Part shown: positions 1 through 12,100 of the stretch, piece by piece
How positions within the stretch are numbered: position 1 is the stretch's first letter
Layout: every line of letters starts with the position of its first letter
NCBI GenBank assembly: GCA_031213475.1
Contig: JARUPZ010000030.1
Coordinates: 3,221,371 to 3,285,370, forward strand
Direction: 5' to 3'
Length of the DNA stretch: 64,000 nucleotides
Origin: Nereocystis luetkeana
Lineage: Eukaryota > Sar > Phaeophyceae > Laminariales > Laminariaceae
Program-made: the position numbers and the translations under genes
The notes under the pieces: generated by a model
Told to the model about the DNA's origin: nothing
The model's input: the letters and a program-made list of their open reading frames with translations, nothing else
Databases searched by the model: none

Positions 1-105
1 TGAAATCGATAAATAAGTTATACCAAGGTATACGCAAATGTCTTTAGCTACAGAGTAGGTGCCGAATCGACTTTTGTTTTCAGGGAACAAGAGATATATA
101 GCTAT

Positions 106-216
106 TTACGGGAGACCATCGTAGTAAATAGGACCAATTATTGTTGGTAAAAATCGCAAAATATACATATTTTTGTGTGTACCGTAGGTCCTGTTTACTA
201 TGGCCCGCCGTGATAA
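106..216. mobile_element. MITE family 1 copy (TTACGGGG type)
   Basis: Short palindromic element with terminal inverted repeats of the form TTACGGGGGACCATAGTAAA and an A/T-rich centre that includes AAATATA and GGTTTTT. This copy is diverged: it has a small insertion after GACCAT and a degenerate right end (CCGTGATAA). Confidence 0.75.
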
Positions 217-822
217 CTATTAACTCGTTTGAGCCGGTCGGTGGCACATGCCGGTGGCGTACTTTTTTTCGTTACTTTTACAGTAGCTTTCACGAGTTTT
301 TTTCTTCATCTGTACCCGCTCTTGTTCGTTCTTGCCCGGTGGCTACGTACGCACGGCTTGCTGGTACAAGGAACTAACTGACGAACGCCTGCTTGATGTG
401 TACTCCCTTTGCGGCTTGCGATGCCCGCGGGAGATTTCAATTCAACCACACTACCGAACGGGAACCTTAGCAATGTAAGGTACCGGGTGTATTGGTACCG
501 ATGCGTCTCTTCGACCCCCCCCCCCTCCCTTAAGTAGTCTCGCAAGCTCAATGGCACTGCTGCACAGGGCCCTTTCCTGCTTCTCAGCTCTCGAGCTCCC
601 GCAAAGCAGTACCGGAACTGCAGCCGTGGGTACATCTCCTTCGAGCCTCTTTCGGGAATCTGTGTAAAAGGCTCCGTCGGCGGTAGAGAGAGTACAGCGC
701 CGCACCAACGGCGCCTACCTGTACTACTGCCGCTGTGAATATGTGACACCTTCGACCTTCTTTCTATCGGTGGGACGGATCACTCGCACAATCTGTTGCA
801 CGTTCAAACCCATGAAGGCCTA

Positions 823-926
823 CTACGGGGGGCCATAGTTAACAGGACCAAATATTGATAGTAAAATGGTTAAACATATAGGTTTTTATGTGTACCATAG
901 GTCCTGTTAACTATGACCCCCCGTAA
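823..926. mobile_element. MITE family 1 copy
   Basis: Same inverted ends as the other copies: TACGGGGGGCCATAGTTAA on the left and its complement, ending CCCCCCGTAA, on the right. The centre reads ATGGTTAAACATATAGG. About 104 bp with no coding capacity. Confidence 0.85.
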
Positions 927-1142
927 TAATAGTGCATACCGGTATCAACTGAACTGTAGTGCCAGGAGTTTCCTTTCTCCAAAATATTATTTTCTCCAGG
1001 AAAAAAGGGGGAAAATAGTGCTATTAATAGCACTCTGGCCGTATATGTAAGGACCGCTTGCTTTTCGTATTGATGACCAAACGGTCCTTATAAATCCGGC
1101 CAGGGTGGTACGCATGATGCGTAGGGTAGCGCTGCTTTCTGA

Positions 1143-1177
<35 letters not shown>

Positions 1178-1328
1178 GGTATATATTTGTTGTTGTTGTT
1201 GTTCTCACATTAACTCTCTGACGAAGGAGTCCGTGGTCACACAAAAGGTGCTGGAGCCCTAGGAAGATCCGAAAAACGAAAATAAAATAATATATATATA
1301 TAGCTGACTGACACTAACAGTTGGCCGG

Positions 1329-1428
1329 NNNNNNNNNNNNNNNNNNNNNNNNNNNNNNNNNNNNNNNNNNNNNNNNNNNNNNNNNNNNNNNNNNNNNNNN
1401 NNNNNNNNNNNNNNNNNNNNNNNNNNNN
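1329..1428. other. assembly gap (100 N)
   Basis: A run of exactly 100 N, the conventional placeholder for a gap of unknown length. It follows (AT)n and (GTT)n microsatellites, a likely cause of the assembly break. Confidence 0.98.
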
Positions 1429-1616
1429 CCACGCAAGAGATAACCTGCCAGGGTCACCGCCCGATATTTTGACGATTACTGCTGCTGGTGCTGCTGGTGT
1501 TGCTGGTGTTGTCCTTTGCGATACCACTACGGGCGTAAATGGAAGGACCGCTTGATCTTCATGTTAGTGTTAAACGGTTCTTATATTTATCGGTACGTAG
1601 TGTTATATAGCTACTA

Positions 1617-1733
1617 TTGCGGGGTACCGTATTACTTAGGACCTACGGTACACACAAAAACCTACTAGTACGAGTATATATTTCGCTTTTTCTACGAACA
1701 CTATCTGGTCCTATTTACTACGGTCCCCCGTAA
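1617..1733. mobile_element. MITE family 1 copy, reversed and diverged
   Basis: Inverted orientation relative to most copies: GGACCTACGGTACACAC lies near the left end and TATCTGGTCCTATTTACTAC near the right. Ends are worn (TTGCGGGGTACCG, CCCCCGTAAA). Confidence 0.65.
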
Positions 1734-1829
1734 ATAGAGACATGATAGACAGCAGTCGCGTTGTCCATCGCGTTTTACCTTCATGTGTTCTCAAGGTCAA
1801 GTTTTGGGTGGGGTATAGAGCCCCTATAC

Positions 1830-2440
1830 TATAATCAATATAATCAAGCGAGGAGAGTTCTTACACTGTGATCAAGGACAATCAAGTGAAGAGAGCTCCT
1901 ATACTATAGTCAAGATAATCAAGTGAGGAGAGCTACTATACTATAATCAATATAATCAAGTGAGGAGAGCTGCTATACTATAATCAATACAATCAAGTGA
2001 GGAGAGCTACAATACTATAATCAATACAATCAAGTGAGGAGAGCTACTATACTATAATCAAGATAATCGAGTGAGGAGAGCTACTATACTATAATCAATA
2101 TAATCAAGTGAGGAGAGCTCCTACACTATAGTCAAGTGAGGAGAGCTACTATACTATAATCAAGATAATCAAGTGAGGAGAGCTACTATACTATAATCAA
2201 TACAATCAAGTGAGGAGAGCTACTATACTATAATCAAGATAATCGAGTGAAGAGAGTTCTTCCTCTGTGATCAAGATAATCGAGTGAGGAGAGCTCCTAT
2301 ACTATAATCAATATAATCAAGTAGGAGAGCTCCTACACTATAATCAATATAATCAAGTGAGGAGAGCTACTATACTATAATCAATCATAATCAAGTAGGG
2401 AGAGCTCCTACACTATAGTCAAGTGAGGAGAGCTCCGACG
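1830..2440 (+). repeat. AT-rich minisatellite, about 37-bp unit
   Basis: About 15 head-to-tail units of a pattern like CTATACTATAATCAA followed by TATAATCAAGTGAGGAGAG. Units vary by small deletions; some lack the central AATCAATATAAT part. The array stops at a MITE family 1 insertion at 2445, after which one or two degraded units continue to about 2620. Confidence 0.9.
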
Positions 2441-2444
2441 ACTA

Positions 2445-2548
2445 TTACGGGGGGCCATAGTAAATAGGACCAAATAGTATTAGTAAAATAGCGGAATATA
2501 TAGGGTTTTGCTTGTACTGCAGGTCCTATTTAATATGCCCCCCCGTAG
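2445..2548. mobile_element. MITE family 1 copy in minisatellite
   Basis: TTACGGGGGGCCATAGTAAA at the left end and its complement ending CCCCCCCGTA at the right. It sits in the distal part of the 37-bp array, so it probably inserted after the array formed. A flanking TA is present on the left; the right flank is slightly changed. Confidence 0.85.
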
Positions 2549-4821
2549 TAGAATCAATTGAGAACTCTATACTGCAAGCAATCGAGGACAGCTCCTATAC
2601 TGCCATCAAGCGAGTAGCCTCAGAGTTTTAGTAGGTGAACTCTCGTAACACACACCTGGCATATACGAAGTGGTACCAGGTAGATTTTTGGTAAGGAGCT
2701 CGTGGGATGGTGTGCCTCCCCCCCCCCCCCCCCCCCGTGTGTGTGGTTCACGCACTATGAGAAGGGCCAACAATCACGTGAACCCCCCCCCCCCCGCGCT
2801 AACAATGTAGAGTAATCCCCAACCGAACAACCAACCCCAAAGCCCTACCCCAAACCCCAACCAACTCTCTACGGAAATGTCACACCAGGTATTAAGAAAG
2901 GCAACTGCTGTAGCTACTGGGGTATAGATCGATCTTCGGCGAGGGTTTTTTTTTTTTTGTTCCAGAAACGGGAAGGATAAGGTTGCCATTGTTACCGAAC
3001 AACCAACATTAAGGTGTTTTTTTTTGAAGAAATCTGATCGCTTGAGAGAGAGAGAGCCTTCTGAAAAATTACAACTTTTTTTTTTTTTTTTTTCAGCCCG
3101 TTTAGAACCGAAAAATTACAATTTTTTAGTTTTTTTTTTTTTTTTTGCAATCCGTTTAAAACAGCGGTCCGTTTGGGGACAAAGTACCTAGAATTCGAAT
3201 CGTAGCCGAGAAAAAATACCCGCGCTGAAAAAAGACCACACCTCTCTGCGAGCTCAACGCTTTATCTACGGTAACTATACCAGGTATATAATACAATGTG
3301 TGTTGTTGCCCTCGATGAAATGCATTCGAGCGCTGTTCTCAGTTTGCTTGTCTTTTTTTTGTGAAGTCGCGGTTGAAGTTGGTTGCGAGCGTGGAGAGAG
3401 ACCAGTCGGCACCGGCACAGACGGCACCCCTGGCTCTCAGACTGAACGTCTTCTTTTCTTCCTTGGAGCCAAGAACAAAAGGCTCGCGCTTCGCGCTCGC
3501 GCGCCTCCTTGTAAAATACGGTCACTACATTGCGGGACAGAGCGGTATGCCATATGCCAGTACAGCAGTACGATAGCACGGCGAGACCAGGACGCCCCAC
3601 CCCCCCAACAGCCATCAATAGGTTGTGGTTTGCCTGGTCCATGCGGCGGTGATGTATGCGGGAAAACACGTCTGCCGATATCCGCATAATATATATCGCA
3701 GAATGTCCCCCCTCGCCTCTAAGAAAAGCCCACACGGCTCAAACAGTTTTAACGTATATAAACATAACAGGTATATATACTATACTTAAATAAGTTACAA
3801 ACTCCTACCGGGCCACGACGCGCGCACGGCCGAGGCCCCCACAGGCAGAGCGTCACAGTCGGAAGAGGCCGAGCACGACCAGGCACGACGAGAAAAAAAC
3901 AGCGAGCGGGCCAGCGGATCGAGAGGCGGACCTACAACAGCTCATCATCATCATCATCATCGCGAGGGAAACTTCGTCGAAAAAAATGCTCGAATACCTG
4001 GTCCTAAGAGAGAGAAAAAAAAAGAAAAAAAGAAGAAGAAAACTTTTCGATAGCTGAGAGCACACGCCCGACGTTTTTTTCGTCGTGCTTGTGCCTGGTG
4101 TATACGTATAACTGCTGCGTCTAAATGAGCCTCGACGGGTCAACACTAGACCGTCAACCGGCGTTTTTTTTACCAGGCACCGTACCTGGTGTCTTGCCTC
4201 CGAGACCCGACAGAGGTCCACCTCGGCGAGGCCTCCTTAGTCCCTGGTCGAGCAGCAGGCGCTTGGCGAGGTGCGCCACATAGCTAGCGGCGAGGACGTC
4301 TCGAGCGGCGCAGCCCTCCAGGAGCAAAACGTGTGCTTCACCGGACCCCGACGCGATGTCTCCCTGCTTGGATTTCGTTTTGTTGTGGTTGTTGTTACCA
4401 TCTCGTGAAGAGGTATCAGCATCAGCAACAGCATGAGCCTACACGCATGGTATGTCGCGGTAGATACACGTTGAGTAAGGTAGCGACTGCAGCAGACACA
4501 ACATACGGTGGTCAACATCAGCCTATATACGATGTTGTCGTCTGTCGCAAAAGACGTCTGGAGACAGCATTCCCCCCCCCCCCCCCCCTCGTTGACTGAC
4601 AGAAACTTCGCCTTGACACGCCTTGATTGACATCAAAACTGGTAGGCTTCAATGTTTAGCACTCGGCCCTACATCCTTGACAGCGCACTTTTGGCCTCGC
4701 TTCACACTTTTTAGTCGGACAACTTTGGGTCTGTCGTGGTTGACACGTGTTTAGTAGCGTGTGTACCGACTGCACTACAACGCCACCACTCAACACCCGA
4801 ACACAACCTACAGCAGTAGTA

Positions 4822-4933
4822 TTACGGGGGACCATAGTAAAGAGGATCAAATATTGCTAGTGAAAACGGTCAAATATATACCTGGTAGGTTTTTATGTAT
4901 ACCATAGGTCCTATTAACTATGGTCCCCCCGTA
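4822..4933. mobile_element. MITE family 1 copy with CCTGGTA insertion
   Basis: Ends TTACGGGGGACCATAGTAAA and its complement. Relative to sister copies such as 25170-25274, this copy carries seven extra bases, CCTGGTA, at 4881-4887 immediately after a TA (AAATATATA then CCTGGTA then GGTTTTT). This places the dispersed TACCTGGTA motif as an insertion at a TA. Confidence 0.9.
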
Positions 4934-5821
4934 CTATTAATAGTAGACGACACCAACGCAATACACAACGCGTACCCGTAGGCAACATCAGCCTATGTAT
5001 GGCTTGTCGTGGTACACACATGCATGCATGTTCAGCACAGGCTGGCTCAGGCCTACCGCCCCAAAAGTTAGGTCCACCTCCGTCCACCTCCGACGTGCAC
5101 GCGGGTTTTTGGGGATATACCCTGAAATTTGACACACGCGCTACCAAAATCTTCTTGGATATATCTTATTTTCATTTTTTGCGAACAGATTCGTTTATTT
5201 TTGCATTTTTGGGATGCCATACATGCCATACATGCTTTGGAACACGTACCTTTTTTTTTTTTTTTTTATCCTCCGGCGGATTGGTAAAAATAAAGCTTAA
5301 GCTCACCACACTTCCACGTTCGTGTCGTGTGTCAATTTAGCCCAGTTGGGCACGTTGACCTGGAACCGGTTTGTCTTCAAAACTAATTATTTACCAAGTA
5401 CATACATAATATCTTCTATATATATAAATAATATCGTATATATAAAATATATAGATATACCTGGTATATATATTCCTACGGATATGCCTCGTGCAGTTTC
5501 CTGGCCGTTTTTTAAGGCCCGTGGTTGCTCATGACAACGCCTTATCGACGCTAGCGTCAGCACTACTACAGCAGTAGGACCCCAACTGCAACTGTTTGAT
5601 GTCACCCACTTCCAGTGTTGAAGGCGGTCAGTACCATGCCACCCGTGTGAAATTCGAGTACGTAGATGTTGCTATCGGCATTCGTTCGCGGCGGTCAGTA
5701 TCATCCCACCCGTGTGATGGGATTGAACGAGCTGGTGGCGACTGCAGCACAATGCCAACACAACGCGCGACCCGAACTGTTTTTTTTTTACGTCGTTGTG
5801 TATCGTGAATAGAAGATGACG

Positions 5822-5852
<31 letters not shown>

Positions 5853-5869
5853 AGTGAGGATAAAAAATT

Positions 5870-6150
5870 AGCATGCACAGCGTGAGGGGGGCGGGGTATG
5901 GAGGCTGGGGTTTTGTAGCCGGAGGCAGGGGCGCGGGGGGGGGGGGTGGGTGGGAGGGGGGGGGTGTACTCGATGCCATCCATGGCCGTAGTCGTATGAC
6001 CATAGACCCTCGTATCCCTACAATGCCGGGACGGAGCACGTCGGGTTTTCACCGCAGGCATTGCTTGCACCAAGCGCGAAGCGCCGTGAGGTGTTTGGCG
6101 AGTGGGATGAAGGGCGAACTGCATCCTACTAAGAACCGCTTGTGAGGCGG
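5870..6150 (-). mobile_element. C-tailed dispersed repeat B, minus-strand copy
   Basis: Read on the minus strand it runs from AAGCGGTTCTTAGTAGGATG through CACGGCGCTTCGCGCTTGG to GGCATTGTAGGGATACGAGG and ends in GAGTACACCCCCCCCTCCC. The same order is found at 12.4-12.6, 37.9-38.2 and 51.9-52.1 kb. Truncated at its 5' side relative to the 12 kb copy. Probably the 3' end of a LINE or a LINE-dependent SINE; the family is not identified. Confidence 0.65.
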
Positions 6151-6589
6151 ACATGCACATGAAGGAAAACGGTGAGGGAGGTCGCTGATGGTGTCTGAAT
6201 TCGTACGTTCCAGACCAAGCAAGCAATCAAGCAATCAAGCAATCAAGCAGGCAATCAGCCAGCCCAAAAAACAAACAGACAAACAATCAACCAACCGAAC
6301 AGCCTAACGACCACCGGTCAACTAACCAACTACGGGAACAGCCGAGCAAACAACCAAGCACCCACGCACCCTAACCGCCAGCAGAAAAGGCAGGCCGTGG
6401 CAAGCCCGGCACAACCCCTCCAGCTCTCCCCAGTCCCGCACCGCCTCTTCCAAGCGAGACCCCACGGTCACCGCCGGGGCACGGTCCAAGCCCAGCTGCC
6501 CACGGAACGCATGCATCAGTGTGTGCTCTTGCGCTGTACAGGTATCGTACCAGGTAAAACACACGTGGGGGGGGAAGCAAGGGATATCA

Positions 6590-7330
6590 AGGGTACTGTA
6601 GGCTATACTAGGGTACCTACCGTAAAATATTGGGAGTACCCGGGTACCTACCCGAGTGTATACTCTGGGGATACCCGGGCATCTACCGAGTATATCGGGG
6701 GTACCCAGGTACCTACCCAAGGATATAATCATGGGGGTACCCGGGTATCTACCCGAACATATACTCTGGAGCCGGATACCTACCCGAGTATTTTATCTGA
6801 TGGGGATACCCGGGTACCTACCCGAGTATACTATCTGGGGGTATCCAGATATCTATCGAGAATGTGGGGGTACTCAGGTACCTACCCGAGCGTATACTCT
6901 GGAGACCCGGGTACCTCCCGAGTATATTATCTGGGGGGATCCGGGTATCTACCGGACGTATTCTGGAGCCGGATACCTACCCAAGTATTTTATCTGATGG
7001 GGATACCCGGGTACCTACCCGAGTATACCATCTGGGGGTATCCGGGTATCTATCGAGAATATGGGGGTACTCAGGTACCTACGCGAGCATATACTTTGGA
7101 GACCCGGGTACCTACCCGAGTATATTATCTGGGGAGATCCGGGTATCTACCGGGCGTATTGCGGGTACCCAGGAACCTACCCGAGTACATATTCTGGGAG
7201 TACTGGGATACCTACACGAGTATATTCTATGGGAGTACTTGGGGGTCTACCTAGTATATTGGGAGTACCCGATGACGTACCCGCGCATGACTGACACAAT
7301 ACGTTCAGTACCCGGGTACTCGAGAGTATA
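6590..7330 (+). repeat. GGTACC-rich minisatellite
   Basis: About 20 degenerate units of roughly 35-40 bp built on GGGTACCYGGGTACCTACCC and GAGTATA, with higher-order repetition: the block 6765-6900 recurs at 6960-7090. Open in more than one frame, so apparent long frames here (GYPGTYPS-like repeats) are composition artefacts, not a gene. Confidence 0.9.
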
Positions 7331-7663
7331 TACCATACCCCAATAAACACACCCTTTAAGATGCTGTAAGCAAAACGGAGGAAGGGGGGAGGGGGGGGGG
7401 GGGGGGGGGGGGCAGGGCGACAGCTATAACCCAGGCGAAACGCAAAAAGGCAGCAGCCATTGGACGCTCGAGAGAAGTGCAGCAGCATAATCGAGGAGTT
7501 TGTAGAAAGGGAATGAAAAATGAGGGATGGGCGGAGGGAGCGGGGAACGAATAGGAACGGGGGGGTGGAGGGAGGGAGGCGGGGAGGGAGGGGGCGAGGG
7601 GGGGGAGGGAGGGAGGGGGCGAGGGGGGGGGGGGGAGGGAGGGAGGGGAGTGAGGGGGAAGAG

Positions 7664-7864
7664 CTACCCGCACCCGTCCACGACATAAAAGCCCCTACCC
7701 TGGCCACCGCCCCGGTACCAGGCCACAGCAGGTTTCTCACCAGGAATGTCCCAAGGAGTGAGCACCGTCTGGTCTGCATGGACCGCTTCCATCACTAGTT
7801 CCAGTCGCTGGAAAAATACGGTGGGGTCGTACGGCAGCAACAATAGCACAGTGCGTAGGTGCAT
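7664..7864 (-). CDS. orphan exon candidate, unknown
   Basis: A minus-strand frame contains RLELVMEAVHADQTVLTPWD and then a short tail to a stop at 7664. An acceptor-like TTTTTCCAG precedes RLELV and a donor-like GTGAGA follows DIPG, so two structures are possible. The position, downstream of the resolved RUS exons on the same strand, would suit a RUS terminal exon, but I see no match to the family C-terminus. It could be noise or a separate small gene. Confidence 0.2.
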   Translation of the reverse strand: MHLRTVLLLLPYDPTVFFQRLELVMEAVHADQTVLTPWDIPGEKPAVAWYRGGGQGRGFYVVDGCG

Positions 7865-7979
7865 TTACTATAGCCTTCTTTAGAGCTGCCACCATGCTTT
7901 GGGAAACACCATACATACATTGCTCGGAACAAGATAAATGGTTAGGGGACGCGCAGCCCCAAGGAGAGAGGGGCATCAG

Positions 7980-8011
<32 letters not shown>

Positions 8012-8640
8012 ATCCCCCTCCCCCCCCCGCGCAAATCAGAAGTAGCTTGCAAAAACAGCAGAGGCAGGCGAGCAGACCGACGCGCAGACCGCTGTGGACA
8101 GAGAGGGTCGTGCAGCACTCGGCTTCGGTCGGAGAAAATGCTCGAAGTTGACTTTGTTTTTCATTTGATGCTTCGGCCGAAACCCTACTCACCGAAAAAA
8201 AAAAGAAGCAAAAACCCGAACCCTACAACCCCAATCCCAACCCCAACCATGACTCATCCGAAACAAGCGCATGGTTGACGGGTGCGACATCTTCATCGAT
8301 CGTGCCGAATGTTGGAGGGGGGGGGGAAAGAAGACTTTTAGGGGGATGGGTCTTTTGTGGCGTCAGGAGACCTGAGGTTAGGGCAGCTAAGCTCGGAATC
8401 CATGTCGTATTGAAGTGCGCGCCCTATATATAGCAACCATGGTTTATGAACCTGTGTGTCTACCAAATGTGACTATGTTAGTCCTGCAGGTAAAAACTAT
8501 TCATACAAAATAAAGCCGGCGGTGGACACGATTGATACCCACCAGGTATAAATTAGGGGGGGGTAAACACGCCGAATGTAAAAAAAAAAAACGTTGGCGA
8601 ACACTGTTGGATGGTCAATCGTACGCGAATCAACACCGGG

Positions 8641-8675
<35 letters not shown>

Positions 8676-8737
8676 ACACGCAGGCAGACACGCAGGCAGA
8701 CTCACAGGAAACCCTCCAAGACTACAAGCCCCCCTCC

Positions 8738-8957
8738 TAGGAGATAGATGGTGGCCACAGGCGGCCAAACAGGAAGGGGATAAGCTTAGCAAAAAGTTTC
8801 TATGTAATGTATGGAAACAACGTAATGAGCGCCCAATTGTTGGAGGTGTCTCTATTAGGAGTAGGAACGGTGCTCCGTCTCGAAAGGGATGCGTGGTCAT
8901 TGGTCAAATGACTAAGGCAAGCAACAAATGAGTACGCCCCCCCCCCCTCCCCCCCCC
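8738..8957 (+). mobile_element. 5'-truncated LINE 3' end (family A)
   Basis: The frame GDRWWPQAAKQEG... to KASNK then stop matches a near-identical stretch at 36.29-36.48 kb, whose upstream part carries a CxxC...HIxxxC knuckle typical of the C-terminus of LINE ORF2. The copy ends GAGTACG followed by a C-tract of about 20 bp. 5' truncation with a homopolymeric 3' tail is the usual signature of target-primed reverse transcription. Confidence 0.7.
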
Positions 8958-9049
8958 GGCATCGTAGGGATGCGAGGGTCTATGGCCGTACGCTCACGGC
9001 CATGCATAACATGAGTACGCCCCCCCCCCCCCCCCCCCCGTTCTCTACG
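8958..9049 (+). mobile_element. repeat B 3' end abutting LINE A tail
   Basis: Starts GGCATCGTAGGGATGCGAGG directly after the C-tract of the preceding LINE A copy and ends CATGAGTACG plus another C-tract. Only the last 70 bp or so of repeat B are present. Confidence 0.65.
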
Positions 9050-9100
9050 CCTCCCCCCCCCTTTCCCCGATTTCTCCCCCGTCCTCTCCTGGTTTCGTAC

Positions 9101-12100
9101 CTGGGGGTCGAAGGTGGGTATGCCGACCCGTAGCACCGAGAGGTAGTTGGCGCTGAGGTGGACCGCGGAAAGGCACAGGCACGCAGGAAACAACGCTTGC
9201 CACTCCGATCCCAACAAGGCCGAAAACGCGATACCCACCCCAGTGCCTAACGATCCCAAAGCAAACGGGGAAGCGAGCACCGGCCGCGTGCAAGAGAAGC
9301 AGCGGAGGAGGCGCAGGCCCGGGCGGGGGCAGGGGGGGTTATTGGAGTGTGGGAGGGGGGAGGGGGGAGCGGGGGGGGGGGGGGGTGGAGAGGGGCGGGG
9401 AGGGAAGGGAAAGGGAAGGGAAGGGAAGGGAAGGGGCAGGGAGGGGCGGGGGCAGGGGCTCGAGAGCGTACCAATAACCTCAAAATCGACAAAATCGACG
9501 AGAAAAAGAAGTTTTCCTCGGGGTGCGGCAAGGACGGCGATGGTCTCCAGAGCTAAGCCGCCGCGCGACGCATGCTGCAAGCCCAAGCGAAAAGCCACTA
9601 ACTACCGAAAAAAAAAACACACACACACATACACACGGGTATGTATACCGGAGAACTCACCGACCGTGCAAGCTAGGATCGTCTGGGCGCCCGACTTCGC
9701 GGTGATGTCGGCGAGATTTCCCTTGGCGGACAGCACGTTATGGATGGCCACGCGAGAAGCCGACGCCGCGAGGAAGGACACGTTCTTGCCTGTCGCGCAA
9801 TACCAAGCGGAATAAAACCCGCGTTTTACTCGAGCTTATTGACATGTAAAAAGTCACGGCTGGCTGGCTGGCTGGCTGGCTGCGCGAGCGCCGCCAGCGG
9901 GGAATGGAGGTGGGGGCATGTTGTTGCGCGAATCGGTTCGTGAGGGTAAAACGCCGGGTCTGGAAACACCAGGAATGAATGTAATTTAAACTTTAGCGAT
10001 ATGGAAGTAAAAAAAAAAAACACAAAAAAAAAGTCAGAAAAACTGCCCAACGACACGGGTAAATATTTATTTACCACCGGCATCCTTTCCTCTGCCGCAG
10101 ATGCTGCTGCTGTATCGCATCAAATGCGTACAGCGACAGAGGCAGAGGGGAGGAGTGTCCGCTGCAATACCAGCTCGTGCCTGATAGTACCACCGTGCTG
10201 CCGGAACTGTTTTTTAGCTCGTCCTTTCGTGTTTGGTTCGGGAGCATGTGTGTGCGGCGCCGATTCTCTCTCCAACACTTGGGCAGCGTATTTTGTCCCC
10301 GAACACCCACGATGCCAATTTATCGCAATAATTATATATCTACCACGTGAAACTGTTGAACCCTTGAACCCTTCATCCCGTCCCGGAGCCTTTGTGCTGG
10401 CGGCAGCCGTCACACACGCGCAACCTTAAATATATATATTATATATATATAATATATAATATATAATATATAATATACTTCGTATATATACCCGGCATGA
10501 ACATATATCGCGCGCGCACCTATATTGGCGACAGAAGCGATGGCTAAGAAGTAACCCGGAGCCAGCGGGGCAAACAGTTCCAACACCATGGAGGCATCGA
10601 GAGACACTGCCGCCAAGATCCTCCTGGTAAAAAAAAATGCAGGAGCAAAAACAAAAAAAACGAACCAATCAGTTTCGGGGGGGGGGGGAGAGGGGGGAAG
10701 GGGTGATGGAAGTATTCGTTCGCAACCGGTTTTTTACAAGAGTAGCGCATAGTCGGGTGGGTTTGACTAGATGACTATCTCCTCTTAATATTAATATCAG
10801 GCACTATTTTGGACAGAAACTTAAGGACTGTTTCTTCTTCATATTAATGCCCAAGTATTCCTTATATTTTTTTCCCATACGAGCTGGGCCAGCTATAAAA
10901 CGGATTTTTTGTTGTGAGGTCGTATCTTGTGAACCACTGCGAATTAGACTGAACAAAAGACACCGCTGTAATCGGCATATCATCGTGAATATGCAGCTCC
11001 ACGTGGCCAGGTGATTGGAGGTGACTGGGCGCCATTTATCCAAATGATCAGTTCGTACGAAAACATACTTGTATTTACTGTGTATTAAATTGGCTTTTGA
11101 AACCGTTTTTTTTGCGGCGGAATTCGTACGTAGTCGTATTTAAATACGACTCGCCGCTCCATTAAGGCCTGGGTAAGAAGCCATGCGCCACCTGGCGGGA
11201 AATACGGGACATAAAAATGCGACAGGAAAACCCCCGAAATCAAAACGCGTCGAAAGCGAAACACGCGTCTACTGCATGCTGCAGATTTGAGGGACACGAC
11301 AGCTCAACGCACAGCTAGTCAGACGAGCTTCGCACGCCATACCAGGCACAAGCAATTCGTAGAGGGGGAACCCACGTGCCCCCCAGCATCCAGCATCTGG
11401 GGGTGGTTCTCTCGCGGGGGGGCGCGTGGGCATTCTGAAGCCTTCTGCTTGCCGACGGCACTTCGACAGAAAGGGTCCAACGTCGCCAGGCTTCTCTCAC
11501 CACAGCTTGGGGTTGGAATCGAACCGGGTGTTGACCAGGCTCGAAAACGCCACTCCGCCCAACTGGCCCAGTCCATCCTTGATGACCCAGTTGAGCGTCG
11601 CCGCCAGCGGAATAGATCCCGCGCCCAGCCCCATGGCATAAAGCTAGCGTGCAGCAGATATACAGAGGGGTGAGGGGGGGGGGGGGGGTTCTGGACACGC
11701 TGCTCACCTTCAACTCGGGACGAATACACCTACTATGTATGCGGATACGCACCTCCAAGATAAGCACCTGATGCCTGGCATACAACAGTACTGTAGTAAT
11801 TAAAGTTCAGGCCTATAAAGTACAAAACAAAGACGCCTTGACGCGCACGAACCCCCCCCCCCCTACCACTGCTGCTGTTCCTGCCACCGCCTGTTTGCAG
11901 ATGGTATGTCTCGCCTACAACACGAGCATCAAGAGTCCACTCGAAAAAAAAAGAGACGTTGACGCCTTCTTGAGCAAGGACACCCTTGCCGTTACCGGCA
12001 ACGATTCTGCGAGGGAGACCCCGGTTTGACCCCTCGATTGACCGCCCCTACCCTACACTAGCCTTACTAACAAGCCAGAATTTCCAAAACTCCAAAAAGG

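Larger units (their letters stand above)
1..7660. other. gene-poor repeat-rich stretch
   Basis: I find no convincing coding exon here. It holds five TA-flanked MITE copies, a 37-bp minisatellite, an (AT)n run at 1146-1174, a 100-N assembly gap, homopolymer C and T tracts, one minus-strand C-tailed repeat at about 5.87-6.15 kb and a GGTACC-rich minisatellite. Open frames in the 6.4-7.3 kb repeat and in the G/C-run regions are products of low complexity. The 3' end of the RUS gene may reach into 7.6-9.1 kb, but I could not identify its last exons. Confidence 0.6.

Noticed and set aside
2815-2870. CCCTACCCCAAACCCCAACC as interstitial telomere repeat
   Set aside because: Too short and irregular; a similar C/A-rich patch at 8215-8250 shows it is just low-complexity sequence.
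6397-7346. Long open frames of 285, 160 and 113 codons with GYPGTYPS-type repeats
   Set aside because: They are alternative frames of one minisatellite; no splice sites, start context or non-repeat domain.
7173-9598. Pro-, Gly- and Arg-rich frames on both strands
   Set aside because: Produced by G/C homopolymers and GGGA/GGGAAG repeats; no motif or junction support.
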